A program made the position numbers and the translations under genes. Source: Seminavis robusta (lineage: Eukaryota > Bacillariophyta > Bacillariophyceae > Naviculales > Naviculaceae). From it: a DNA stretch of 64,000 nt. This document shows positions 22,432-33,300 of this stretch, piece by piece. How positions within the stretch are numbered: the stretch's first letter is position 1; every line of letters begins with the position of its first letter. The stretch lies in assembly GCA_903772945.1 (NCBI GenBank), contig CAICTM010000010.1, positions 62,001-126,000 of the forward strand, read 5' to 3'. Under the pieces are notes generated by a model. That model was not told the DNA's origin. It made no database searches and was given only the letters and a program-made list of their open reading frames with translations.

Positions 22432-22938
22432 TTAGCGAGACCACCGATCCACCAAGTCCCTTCGTGAGCATCTTCTCAGTGGCTGCTTGGGTGCTGAGGC
22501 GGGAGAGACATTGGCGGAGGTGTTTCGTCGCCTTCGGTTGTCTCTGCGTGGGTTTCCAGCGCTTGTCATACTAACAGTAGCGGGTTTGGTACCAGTAGCT
22601 TCAAACAACTGCTGTTCCGTGGACTCTTGGCTGCTGTCATCATCGTCATCGTCCAACAAGCTGCACGAGCATCGTTTGACGGGGATATCACCAAGCATGG
22701 TAACATTGGAACCTCGTCTTTGAGGAGGTTGTGGGCACTTCTTGCAAGTGTCACTTTGTTTCTTAGGAGCAGATCCTTCTGATGACCATCGTTCCAAGGC
22801 AGGCAGAGGACAAGCATTAGCTAGCATTGCATCCAAGTCTTGCTGCTCTGGAGATGAAGCACAGCGGACTGTGGAGATCTCCAAGCTCGTCTCCACGGGA
22901 CAGTTGGGCACGAAAATCACGCTGGGAATGCGGTTCAT
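22432..22938 (-). CDS. Short disordered protein with IPxxIxVP, LERW and PxxPxR motifs (family member 2)
   Basis: Intact 168-residue frame from ATG 22938. It carries the shared motif set in order: IPSVIFVP (residues 4-11), LERWSSEG (48-55), PQPPQR (69-74) and near the C-terminus PKQPLR (150-155). Between the last two are a poly-Asp run (96-101) and a basic RRDNRRRR patch (131-138), a possible nuclear localisation signal. Nine or so cysteines are scattered through it. The segment around LERW matches family member 3 closely (LERWxSEG in both). No signal peptide, membrane segment or known domain. RWSS fits a basophilic kinase site (R-x-x-S), and both proline motifs fit class II SH3 ligands; both functional readings are inference. 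Confidence 0.7.
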   Translation of the reverse strand: MNRIPSVIFVPNCPVETSLEISTVRCASSPEQQDLDAMLANACPLPALERWSSEGSAPKKQSDTCKKCPQPPQRRGSNVTMLGDIPVKRCSCSLLDDDDDDSSQESTEQQLFEATGTKPATVSMTSAGNPRRDNRRRRNTSANVSPASAPKQPLRRCSRRDLVDRWSR

Positions 22939-25900
22939 GGTGAAGTTAGCTAGTTGTAGTGGTGGTGGCTTGTTTTGGGTTTTGGAATTTCCAAATTGTG
23001 AGCCGTCTCAAAGAATTGGCCATCCACTCGACATCAGGCTTCGTTTTGCCACTGCCAGAACTTTACGTTTACCCTTGCTAGACTGCATGTAGTACCGAGT
23101 ACCGGTACAAAATAGTGCAAGCAACCAACTTGCGAACACTGCCAGGTAGAGAAGGTTCATTTATTGGTTTCTTCAAGCAGTAAGCGCCGACTGCTCAGGT
23201 TCGTAAAACCAGCATTGTGTTCTTCTCCTTCAGTAGATCCTGTTCGTTTTGAGTTCATACAGTCGAATTACTTAAAACATCCTTACCTCGGAATATTTTT
23301 CACTGGAACAAGAGGGTCCTAGGCTATTATTAGACAACACCTTAGAACAGGATGATGACGTCCAACGAACGGTTCACTTTTGAAGCTTGTTCGCCACTTG
23401 TTCTGCGATTGCCTACCAGGTACCACCTACCACAACTAACTAATAGAGTAAGAGGTAAGAGAGTACCTTAGGTCTTAGGTCACCTTTTACCAACTGGAGC
23501 TCCACTGGTTCATTGTTCACTTCTCGTTCGACACTGAATTTTGGTCGTAGGTCGTAGTAAAGGAGACGTCGTTTTCACCAGTCAAGCCGGAGCCAAGTAA
23601 GTGTTGCGAGCTTAGGCTCGACATAGCAGTGCTTGCTGATGAGGCTCATGGAACCTGGAACCTCGCGATGATCTGGAAGTCCTGCTATGCACGACACCAT
23701 GGGCGACGGAGAGAAGGAACATGGACAATCCAAGGAAATGGCTGGCTTCTCAACCACCTGCCTTCTTTGTTTACAGTTGCGAGGGTTGGCCAGTTAGTAG
23801 CCTTAAAAACAACTCCTTAAAACGATGGTGCTGACTGGATGGACGTTTGTTGCTGGTTGAAAACAGGCATAGCTGGGACTTGGGAGGCTAGCCCAATACG
23901 AAGAATGCCACCAGATTGGAGATCCCCTCAATAATATAGAAGCTATAAAGAAAGGACTGCTCCTCTTCACCAGGATGTACTAGTAGGCTATTCGGCTATT
24001 TACCGTCTCCAAAACCACTGAGAGCTGTCCTCCTTTGAGGGGCTATATCAGTGGTAAGGTGGACATACAGGTTGGATCTGCCCTGCCACATGCTGGCTGA
24101 AAGAACGATTTTACGAACAGCACCAAGTAATCCGGTGTTGCCCAGTCCGGTTATGAGAACACTGTTTTGTTAAGAGAGTTATAGCTGGAGTTTCAGTTGC
24201 CAAGTGGCCCCAACAATAAGCAAGCAAGATACGAAGAGAGAGGTTGAAAAGAGCCAGGGAAACCCAACAGAAGAATAGGACTTCATCACTCACCCGGGAG
24301 ACTGCTCTGTCTCAAACGGTACTGTGGCGAAGAAAGCGTTGGCTCGATCCTTTTGGTGGTACGAGTACATGTATTGCATGGCTTCGTTTTTCCAAAGTTC
24401 AGGAGCTTCGGCACTGTTCAGGAGCAGTCTCCACCGAGAAAAATCGCAGGGTTCTTCCCGGTGTATCGTACTGGTTCATCGCAGGTCTCTTCAGTAATCG
24501 TGCCGTTCAGAATGATGAAATTACCAAGAATGCAACCAATGACAGTGCATTCCAATTAGCCCACCAGCCAGGTGGTCCTCCCACGCTGCCTTCTCGTCCT
24601 CTCCTCTGGAGAATCTTTTGTTCCAGGCAGACCGATACAGCAGACAGACAGGTTGTAAACATGCAATGCAAATGCTGCGTTGGTCCCAGCCAGCCAAACC
24701 CGGGAGGCATATGCCGGTGTTGTTCCCGCTGTGCTATGGAATTCTTGGCTCACCGGAAAAAGACCAAATCTAAGCAATGCCGCATGCCGCATGCCGCAGG
24801 AGCAGGAAGGGCGATTTTCTTCTCCTGCAGCAGTGGACTCTACCGGTAGCAAGCGGAGTTCTCACATTTTGCAAGAAGAAACCAATCCACCAATGCAGTC
24901 TGAATTAAGCTTGGTCCTTCGCTAAAGAGCCATCTCTCTCCGTCAGAGCTGCGTCTTAGGCTAGAAGCAATTAATGAAGTGTAATGGCTTCTACAGTAGG
25001 GCACGTCCAGAACGAGCCTTCCTAGAGAGCTAAAAGTAGACACCGTAGACGGACAGTTCAGTACCAGGGGTTAGGCTTCCGGTGCGATAAATGACATTGT
25101 CACTGGTGGCAAGCAACACGAGAGAAACTATAGGTTGCTGTAACATAGCTAAAGATCGTAGTCTGCAATCTACGACTGTACTTGCTTTTACTACTACTGC
25201 TGTAGACACGTTTTCTTCACAAGCAAACACTTATTGCGAGAAAGAGGCGCGAATTGGATCGCGGCCTCTTCGAAGACCAGCCAAAAGCAAGCCTTCACGG
25301 GTAAGGCTCGTGTGAGACGTCTTAGCACCTGAAACACTGGATTGATGCCGCAGGCTTACCAGTTTCGCAAACACCAGTACCTGAGCCTTGGTCATCTTTT
25401 CTTTCTTTGCTCTCTCGTGTGGCCTCTTTTGGCTGCATCCCTTCACGAGCGGAGTTTTACGAATATCGTGCCGACCGAGAAGGTCGTCGTGGAGGCAAAT
25501 TGGGTGCCAACTGCAGGATTCGAAACATCCTACTTTCCCGCGATCGCTGGCACCATCCCCTCTCAGCCCAACCCTGGGCGTCGGCAATCATTTCCGAATA
25601 ACTGCAGTTGTCGCAGAACCCATCTTGCCGCCAGAGAATAGCTGTCGATGACATGAAGCTACCATTCGCGAATTCGCCGTGCGTTCGAAGTACTATTTAG
25701 TTGCTGCCATCTTCCGCTGAGATACCGGTACATGTATGGTAGTGTCTTCAGGCAGATGAAATCAATATATGTATAAACATAGACAGAAACACAACATCTC
25801 AACTATCTCTGATCTTGCCTCCGCAGCCTCGACTCAGTCAAGCAACTTTGCCTGCTCTGGTCACTGGTGCCACCGATGTCACGTCCACTCCTTCTTCTGC

Positions 25901-26848
25901 TACATGTACAAATGAATGATTCAATCCACCTTGAGAAGCAATCGCGTCCAGGTTCGTCGATGCCACTTGCAGCGACGCAGGATACAGGATCGGGCTTTCG
26001 TACCAGGTGGATCTTTCCACCAACTCTGTTGCCTCGTCAGCCATCCTCAATCAAGACTTTGCAGCCCGCATTCCGAGCTACGAAATAAGGCGGTTGTCGT
26101 TCCTAGCTGGACTTGCATTGACAGTACATTTTGCTTCTTCCGCCGTGGAGCGATCGAGCCTTGACACGGGCAGCCAACGCCGAGTGACTCGGTCAACGTG
26201 TACCGGTATGTACGAATTGGGTAATAGTGCAAATGATGATGCTGGAAGCTTTGATGATTCAGTAACGGCGAGCAACTCCCTTTGAGGTGTTGACAAATTC
26301 GTACTCAGTTCCACTTTATAAACGTGCTCCCATGTGGATCAGGCCACTACAAAGACAACCTGCAGCAACACACATGCCAGTGAAGCCTGTAGAGGCGCGC
26401 AGATGCTTCCACTTTGCCCTTCTCGTCCGCATACACACCCACAGTTCTGACATGGAACAAGTTTCCTTTTAACACCTCTTTAGTTTGCAATTGTGAGCAC
26501 AAAGCCTCTTATCTACCGTATTTGACGCAGCCACCAGATTGAATCATCCTCTCGCCGCGGTGCTTACCTCAGCTTGTTTTCTGCTGAAGCCTCGGTATAA
26601 GCACCCTTATTGGGAAGGGAGATGTGCACATAACTTTGAGCTGGGCGTTTGCTGGCCAGCTCTAGCAATGGCTCTAGATGCCGAGAAGATTCCAGGAAAA
26701 GAAAGGATGGAAAAGATGTAGCTAATATATATGATACGATTCTTTCTGTGCAGCAAGCAGTTGTTTACATGGTATTTATGGTATGTAGTTTGTAGAGTAG
26801 AGGGCCCAGATACTACTACGGTACCAGTAGCTAGTACCGGTATGTGGT
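22939..26848. other. Long intergenic stretch, no well-supported gene
   Basis: Many short open frames on both strands conflict with each other. Two are notable but weak: plus 24244-24849 (Cys-rich late segment, no domain), and plus 25345-25641, which has a hydrophobic N-terminus like a signal peptide and is listed separately. CTAGCTAG and GGTACC words recur. Confidence 0.4.
25345..25641 (+). CDS. Possible small secreted protein, 98 aa (weak)
   Basis: The frame starts MPQAYQFRKHQ and then has a hydrophobic run, LGHLFFLCSLVWPLLAAS, that looks like a signal peptide, followed by about 65 polar residues. No family is recognised and overlapping frames exist, so this could be chance. Confidence 0.2.
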   Translation: MPQAYQFRKHQYLSLGHLFFLCSLVWPLLAASLHERSFTNIVPTEKVVVEANWVPTAGFETSYFPAIAGTIPSQPNPGRRQSFPNNCSCRRTHLAARE

Positions 26849-27241
26849 TTAGCGTTCTCTTTGAGGAGCAACGCCCACCACCGCATTGTGATTTCTCTGT
26901 GAATCATTGGTTCTTTGTGGGAGTCTTGGTGCGGCGCTGATTTTACTAGTATCGGTAGCTCTCTTGGTCTTTGGCTTTCTTGTGGCTGCACTTGTGCTCT
27001 TGCTTTTACGTTTACTCTCTCTTGACGTTGCCTCCTCTACTGCAGATGGTCGTCTGGGAAGTGCAGGTGGCGCAGAGCATCGAGAGCTAGAGGATCTTGT
27101 GCTTCCACTGGGAAGACCTTCTGACATCCAACGTTCCAAAGGGAGCATTGGCACTGCCACTGAAGCCAGGCTTGTCTCTTCTTGATCTTCCATTGAAAAA
27201 GCAATGCTGGGGATGCTTATGTATTCAGGGATTCCTGTCAT
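26849..27241 (-). CDS. Short disordered protein with IPxxIxIP, LERW and PxxPxR motifs (family member 3)
   Basis: Intact 130-residue frame from ATG 27241. The ordered motifs are IPEYISIP (residues 4-11), LERWMSEG (35-42), PALPRR (59-64) and PRLPQR (105-110). Residues 70-100 are very basic and Ser-rich (SKRKSKSTSAATRKPKTKR), a good candidate nuclear localisation signal. It is the cleanest family member and the closest to member 2, which lies 3.9 kb away on the same strand, suggesting an old local duplication. There is no signal peptide or membrane helix, and no known domain. Between motifs the sequence does not align with other members, as expected for a disordered protein conserved only at short linear motifs. 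Confidence 0.75.
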   Translation of the reverse strand: MTGIPEYISIPSIAFSMEDQEETSLASVAVPMLPLERWMSEGLPSGSTRSSSSRCSAPPALPRRPSAVEEATSRESKRKSKSTSAATRKPKTKRATDTSKISAAPRLPQRTNDSQRNHNAVVGVAPQRER

Positions 27242-29641
27242 CTTGACTTGGTTTGCTTGTATGCTGGATGCTGAAGTAAGTATTGGTAGGTACTATGATT
27301 GAGAAAAGAATGCTGAAGGATTGTCAGGTTGCAAATTGTGAGAGCATTCAGACGAGTTAATTCAGAATTGCGAACTACTCGCCACGACTTAGTAGCTACT
27401 GCTAGCTAGCTCTAAAAACCAGAAGCAGAATGCCAAGGCACATGCAGGCGAACAGATTGTATTTGCATCACTACTCTTCATACTTGAAGTGGAACTGGCT
27501 TCGGAAAGTGTCCTCTATCAACGCACAATTCCGGGATTGCTACCCAAACTGAACGAAATAATAGAGCCTCTTCCCCTTGAAAACCTTCGGATTTACAAGT
27601 CCTTTCCATCGAGAAGACCACTATTAAAATACTCAGAGAAGTACCAGGTAAGTACTTAAAATAATACATGTATATTTCAAACGATTGAAACTTCTTGTTT
27701 TTGGAGTGGTCCTCCAGACTCACTCCAGCCAGAAGTTCAGGTAGTTGCGGTAAGTTGCAGTTGTTATACAAATTATAATATGTAGAGTAAAACGTAACTT
27801 TATCCCTATATTTACCGCCACTACCCTTCTAAACCTGTGTTCCAGAAGCTGTTCCAGAGCTTCCTAAAGTCTGCCCGAGCTCCTACCGGTACCTCGATAC
27901 CGGTACGATGTACTATGCTCAGTATGCTGGTATGCTGGAGTACCAGCTAACTTTCTGCTGACTCGTTGGCACAGAAACACACGAAATCCTACAAGTTCTT
28001 CTTAGGTCTAGTTTACGAACTAGTGACTGATCTAATCGATGAATTCATGGAACAGTTTTACTGAGCAAGGGATTAGAGCGTTCTTTTCGCAAAAGAAGCA
28101 TGCGAGATGCTATTCAAGGATGACCTAATTAAACACAACACCGAGCAACAATTTCTGAGACTTTTACAGACATTCCAGAAGGCATCCAAGAAAGAGTTCT
28201 TGTAAATCAAGAATCAAGGCTTCTTCTTTTGTCTTTGAAAGAGAAGTGGGACGCCAGTGTCTTTTATTTCCACTGAGACAGTCATTAATTCATCCTTTAC
28301 TCTTCGGATATGAAAAACAGAAAGCAGAATCTTCTGGAGAAAAAGATAAATTTCAAGTTGCTAGGTTGTTGCTGCAGAAGGCAGAAGTTCCTTGGTGAAC
28401 CGGTACCGGTACCGTACAGTACATACATGTCCATGTACCCGGAATGCCTGTCTAGCACTCCGGACACTACATGTACGGCAGTTAGCCTAGCTAGTAGCCC
28501 TAGCTACCGGTATGCATAGCAGCATCATCTCTAATGAGCTACATGTACGGTACTACATGTATCTAAAGATAGCGAAGGATGAAAGTACTGAGTAGCGGTG
28601 GCGTGGTGGCAGTGCCTTTGTAAAAGGAAACGGCAGTGAGTGGCTAGCTAGTAAAGAAACCAAGAAAATCTAGACATCAGCTTATTTAAAGTCTCAAAGA
28701 AGCAGCTACCTTATTAGGGAACGTGGAAAAGCGACCGGGGGTTGTCGGTACTGCATCAAGCCACTGCTAAGTCCGGGGATGAGGATAATGAGGACCAAAA
28801 CCAAGAAGCCACAGAATGTCGTTTGAAAATGTCCTATCCCAGCACCACAAGCTCCAGATAGATCCTAAGCAACTGGCAGCAGCTCTGGCACCTATGAAGA
28901 ACTCAAGAACTCAAGTCTGAACGCTTGACCAGATTGAACGCTTGAACCACCCACCGTTTTTGTGTGGCTGGCCTGACTAAACAGCCACTACAAATGTTTT
29001 GTGTGGAGTCAAACTGACTACATCAGCTATCCAGCTAGTAGCTCCACATGATGAACTCCAAGTACCAATACCCACACTGCTCTGGCTTCATTGTCTCCTT
29101 TTAGCCCGTCTCGACAGGACCTGCAATGCAACCATGCAAGCAAGTTCTGAGTACTACATGTATGATAGTACATTGGTCCGCCTCGCGAAGGAGATGGCAC
29201 CAAATTTTAGAGGTTTAGAAGGCCCTTTCCCAAGTATTAAAGGTCATCACTTTCCGCGAGTGCCTTCCTAGGATCGAGTATCGAGTTAGTACATGTAAAG
29301 CCCTTGGATCTAAGCCCTCGCCTTCACTATCTTGCTTCAAGGAGTTCTTCTCTGCATGACATTCTCGGTTCCTCTGAGTAAATCTCTGGAGACTAGTAGA
29401 GTACAGATCATGTATGTGGTAGCTATCTCCACATGATAGCCTATGATAGCCATGTTTGACTATCGTACCAAAGAGAGCCCGTTGCAAGTTTGGCTCACTC
29501 GTCTTCTCCTGTCGTTGCTCGACGATAGAGGAGGTGCCTTGCATACCGGTATCACAACCCACACAACCATCAAAGCAACTGAATCGAATCTTACAAACTT
29601 GCTAGCTAATACCGATAGCCACCTACTGAAAGGTCAGCAAA
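27242..29641. other. Intergenic stretch with decayed coding-like pieces
   Basis: Plus-strand pieces at about 27440-27650 (frame containing LLPKLNEIIEPLPLENLRIY, ending at CAGGTAAGT) and 28008-28205 (frames containing LVYELVTDLIDEFMEQFY and LFKDDLIKHNTEQQFLRLL) read like protein but lack starts and contain stops between them. They may be remnants of one gene. 28400-28570 is rich in ACATGTAC and CCGGTACCGG words. Confidence 0.4.
28816..28920 (+). CDS. Possible small ORF, 34 aa
   Basis: ATG 28816 to TGA 28918-28920, beginning MSFENVLSQHHKLQIDPKQL. The composition is protein-like with an amphipathic C-terminal half. No family, no supporting neighbour; it may be a remnant of the decayed gene just upstream. 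Confidence 0.2.
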   Translation: MSFENVLSQHHKLQIDPKQLAAALAPMKNSRTQV

Positions 29642-30136
29642 ATGAACCAAGCTTCAGGACGACAAGCCGCTTGCGCTACGGACACGACGGGGGTACCTGT
29701 ATGCCGAGAGAGCAAGGACGATCTATGGAGACAATGGGCTCACGGAGCCCGAAAACGCTCTGTAAAGAGTTTGCTAGAAGACGAGGACCCCGATGAAGAG
29801 CGCGTACAATCAGTCGAGCAGCACATGTATCTGCCAGCAGTGGCGACCAGCACACCTCAGGCTGAAGATGATCGTGATGACTTTCTGCCCGCCTTGTTGT
29901 CATTTGAGGCACCGTTCCGCGCAGCCCCCGGTGCTGGTGCTGGAAGTGGGGGCACTCCCCACGGTGCCGCTCAGGAGATGCAATTATCCCTAGCTAGCAA
30001 CTTTGGGAACTGGCCTGCCATGGTTGCTACACGAGACTTCACCAAAGGAGCAAAGCAAAGGAAGAACAACGGAACAGCGATCGAGCTGGGACACCCACCA
30101 CGATGCACTAAAATAACTGTAATACATAGAAGCTGA
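29642..30136 (+). CDS. Hypothetical protein, 164 aa (weak)
   Basis: An open frame from ATG 29642 (MNQASGRQAACATDTT). It contains an amphipathic basic segment (DDLWRQWAHGARKRSVKSLL, about residues 26-45), an acidic segment (EDEDPDEERVQ) and an Ala/Gly-rich run (APGAGAGSGG). No known domain and no IPxxIxxP motif, so it is not a member of the short motif family despite similar size and composition. It is convergent with the rhodopsin-kinase gene ending at 30303. It could be a genuine lineage-specific protein or chance. Confidence 0.35.
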   Translation: MNQASGRQAACATDTTGVPVCRESKDDLWRQWAHGARKRSVKSLLEDEDPDEERVQSVEQHMYLPAVATSTPQAEDDRDDFLPALLSFEAPFRAAPGAGAGSGGTPHGAAQEMQLSLASNFGNWPAMVATRDFTKGAKQRKNNGTAIELGHPPRCTKITVIHRS

Positions 30137-30302
30137 GTTTGCTGCAACCCATCCAAGAGAGCTAGCTAGGTGCCTGCAGTCTGACATGGTGCCCCCGCGG
30201 AAACTACAAGGCAAGGGAGCGCTTCGTGCAACAGGCCGCCAAGCTACCGATATCCATACAATATACATGTATGTTTCTAGTATTACCAGGGTGTATGTAG
30301 AT

Positions 30303-33300
30303 TCATTGAAACTCTTCCAGCTCGTTGACCAGTTGTCGTAGATCCTTGTATTTCGACTGGAAGGATGCAGGCAGACAGGTTCCCCTCATTTCATTGATCT
30401 TGCTTACAATGTCAACTGCCTGGGGCGCGTCCGTCAAGCAGAGCAGATCGCCTTTGAATGCATGAAGCCGCTCCCAGATTTCGGACCAGCGCCTTTCCAA
30501 GTGGGAATCATCAGTGGTGGAAGCAATCCAGTAGTCCACCGATCGAATATTGTGGACCAGAGCGCTGTCGTCAAGTGGGGCGGAATATCCTCCGTCGGAT
30601 GACAGAGTGTCGTCGTCGTCATCATCGTCGTCGTCATCCGAAGCGGCTGTCGCTGCGTGCGTTGTTATGGTCAATGATTCGGCCGCAGAACAAGACACCG
30701 GTACCCCGTCCTTGCCGATTGTGGCCGACTCGATCACCGAGAATCGATCCATCCAGAGTTTCGCCAACGTCTCTCGAACACGTTCCTTGTTCACTGGAAG
30801 CTTCGGGATGAAACCATGTGCTCGAGAATTGTAAACGGCGATATCGTGCTTGGAGTCGTTGGCGCTGCGAATCAAAGCTAACATTTGACACTCTTGTTCA
30901 GGTAGGAGCTGATGCCGCATACTCTGCACCAGCAAAGAACCAGAAAAGGTGGCGTGCTTCAGGGAAACATCCTCCATGGGAACATCGAGATTCTCGTCAA
31001 CAACCAGCAAAAAGTAGTCGTCTGGATGATTCGAGACGAAGTCAACCATGAAATCATCAAAGTTGGAGATATCCGTCGCTGTTTCGCCTAGAATCAGGGT
31101 GTGACTTTCTTTTATGCCGGCCAAATGAAAGAAGCGTTTCATCAGTTTGCGCTGAATCTTGGAATCGTCGAGAGCAATACCCCAGGTGTCCTTGGGGAAC
31201 CGAAATGCGGATCCTGTGATGTCTGTTCCTTGGTCGTCTTGGATCATCGGCTCGTACACTGTGGCGGGCCACCAGCAAGAAAAGACGGTGGAGTCCTCCA
31301 AGAATTCAATCGAGCATTCTCCCTGTACACAGTTGCAGCATTGTTGCATAATCCAAGCCCCATCACCAGCACTGTGTCTTGCCATGCCAGATGTCTCACT
31401 ACCTAGTGCCGAGTGGAGACGTTTTCCCTTTTGAAACACCTTCATGGCTCCATCACTGCCGAGAGCCTTTAGTTTGGGGTGATGGTCACCCGGGAAATTC
31501 CGGACGGACATGCGAAACACTTTGGATTCGTGATCGTAGGACACCTGTGTGGTAATTGGCTTCTTTTTAGCCCCATATTTGGCTGCGTTGGACAAGGCGT
31601 TGCGATGTACGCATTTAAATAGACGTGGATCCAACATGAGAAAGCGGGGGAAAGTGCCAGCCGTCGTGATGGGAAATCGTTCTGCACTACCCTCTCGCTG
31701 ATTGACAAGCCCCCGAAGCATCTTCACAACGCCCACCGGTTCGAGCTGAGGTTGATATACTCCATGAATGCAGTCGCGGGCCATGGCCTCTGTTAACACA
31801 GTTTCCAAAGTTTCATGGAGCGTCGAGTTCATTTCTTTGACAACCCTCATGAGATTCTCTTGAGTGGATGCCAACGTTCGAATGTCTTCGGCACATTCCG
31901 CAAGGCTGGTGGCGGCACCAGCAGCATCGCCCAAAGCAGCGCCACTGCAGGCAGCAGAAGCTCTTGTAAGCCGTTCCAGTGCTGCCGTGGTCTTGCTTTG
32001 TTTGTTGCTTAGATCGGTCAATCCCTCACAGAGACCCAATGATGCCAGCAATCCATTCTTGACTTCGTGTCTTGTAAAACGATTTGCTTCGGAATCTCTC
32101 ATTCTGGCAGTCATTTCGGAGAACGCCAACTTTTCTGCCTCGAAGCGTCGGTGTCGTTCAGTGATATCTCGTACCACCACAAAGAGTGCCGAGTCATCGA
32201 GCCGGGTAACGAGTGCTTCACAGGGAATCGATTCGACTTCTTTGACCTGTCTTTGCGTTTTGATTCCATGTCGTTCCTCCTGATGCAGGCGAGGAGAAAA
32301 TGGATTCTTGCCATTATTGACAATGGTGTGGGTTCCTTCGCTCTGATCCTTGTGGTTGTTTTCGTCGTTGCCGTCGTTATTGCTTTTATTGTCGACCTTT
32401 CGCAAGACCAACTCCTGCGAGAGGATGGTGTCCCTACTTCCGCATTGCCAGGAACGCGCCATGAGCGTGGCCAGTGCTTGCATCTCCTGTGGCCCAATCA
32501 CTGTTTCGGGTAGCAAGTTTTGCGGATCGGTCCTGGCGACGGGTGGTTGTCGAATGAACGACGGCAACGATGCCGTGGAGGTGGATCCTGCCGTGTAGGC
32601 ATCGGCAAAATCGTACTGTGCTGGTTTGAGATGGACATTCGGGGAAAGAGATGACGCGGATTGTGGTACGGCTGCGTGCCATAGCAATTCTCGAATGTTG
32701 TCGGGTGTCATTTCAAAGCTCATGCCAGTGGTTCTATCTTGTTCCTTTTCGTCTCGGGTTCTTTGCCGTTCCTGCTCCTGCAGTTGTTGACCGTATTGCA
32801 GGGTCGACTGATCCATTGCGTCCAACTGATCTTGATACTCGTACTGGTACTGTATGGCGGTTCTTCCTTCTCGTAGCATTCGAAAGAGGGTGGGACTGAC
32901 GGTGGTGGTGACGACTCCCGAAAGCGACCGTACCGACAGAGCGAGAATATCGGATGAGTTTGCCCAAATGGACTGTCTTAGTTCTTCCAAGCGTCGCTTG
33001 GATCTTGCTTCTTCGTCGAATACATGTTCGTGTATGGAAATGACGTAAAAGTTGTAGAAACTCTTGAGTACCACATCTAAGAAGCATTCGACAATCATGG
33101 GAGTGGCGGGATGAGCTATGATGGAAGAACCATCGTTGTTGTCCGTCTTGGCGGCCCATATGGGCGCCCACCATGAGAATATGAGGTAACAAGCGACGAG
33201 ACTGGACCATCCACAGGCACACGTGACGAGTAGTTGGAGTGCAATTTTGGCTCGGTGATAGATTTCGAGTTCATCGAGCCTGGATCCCTTTTGTAGTAGT

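Noticed and set aside
24244-24849. 201-codon plus-strand frame with a Cys-rich segment
   Set aside because: No recognisable zinc or disulfide pattern, several competing frames, and no start context; probably chance.
29642-30136. Possible sixth member of the short motif family
   Set aside because: Similar size and disorder but lacks IPxxIxxP, the R-W-x-[ST] core and PxxPx[RK] motifs.
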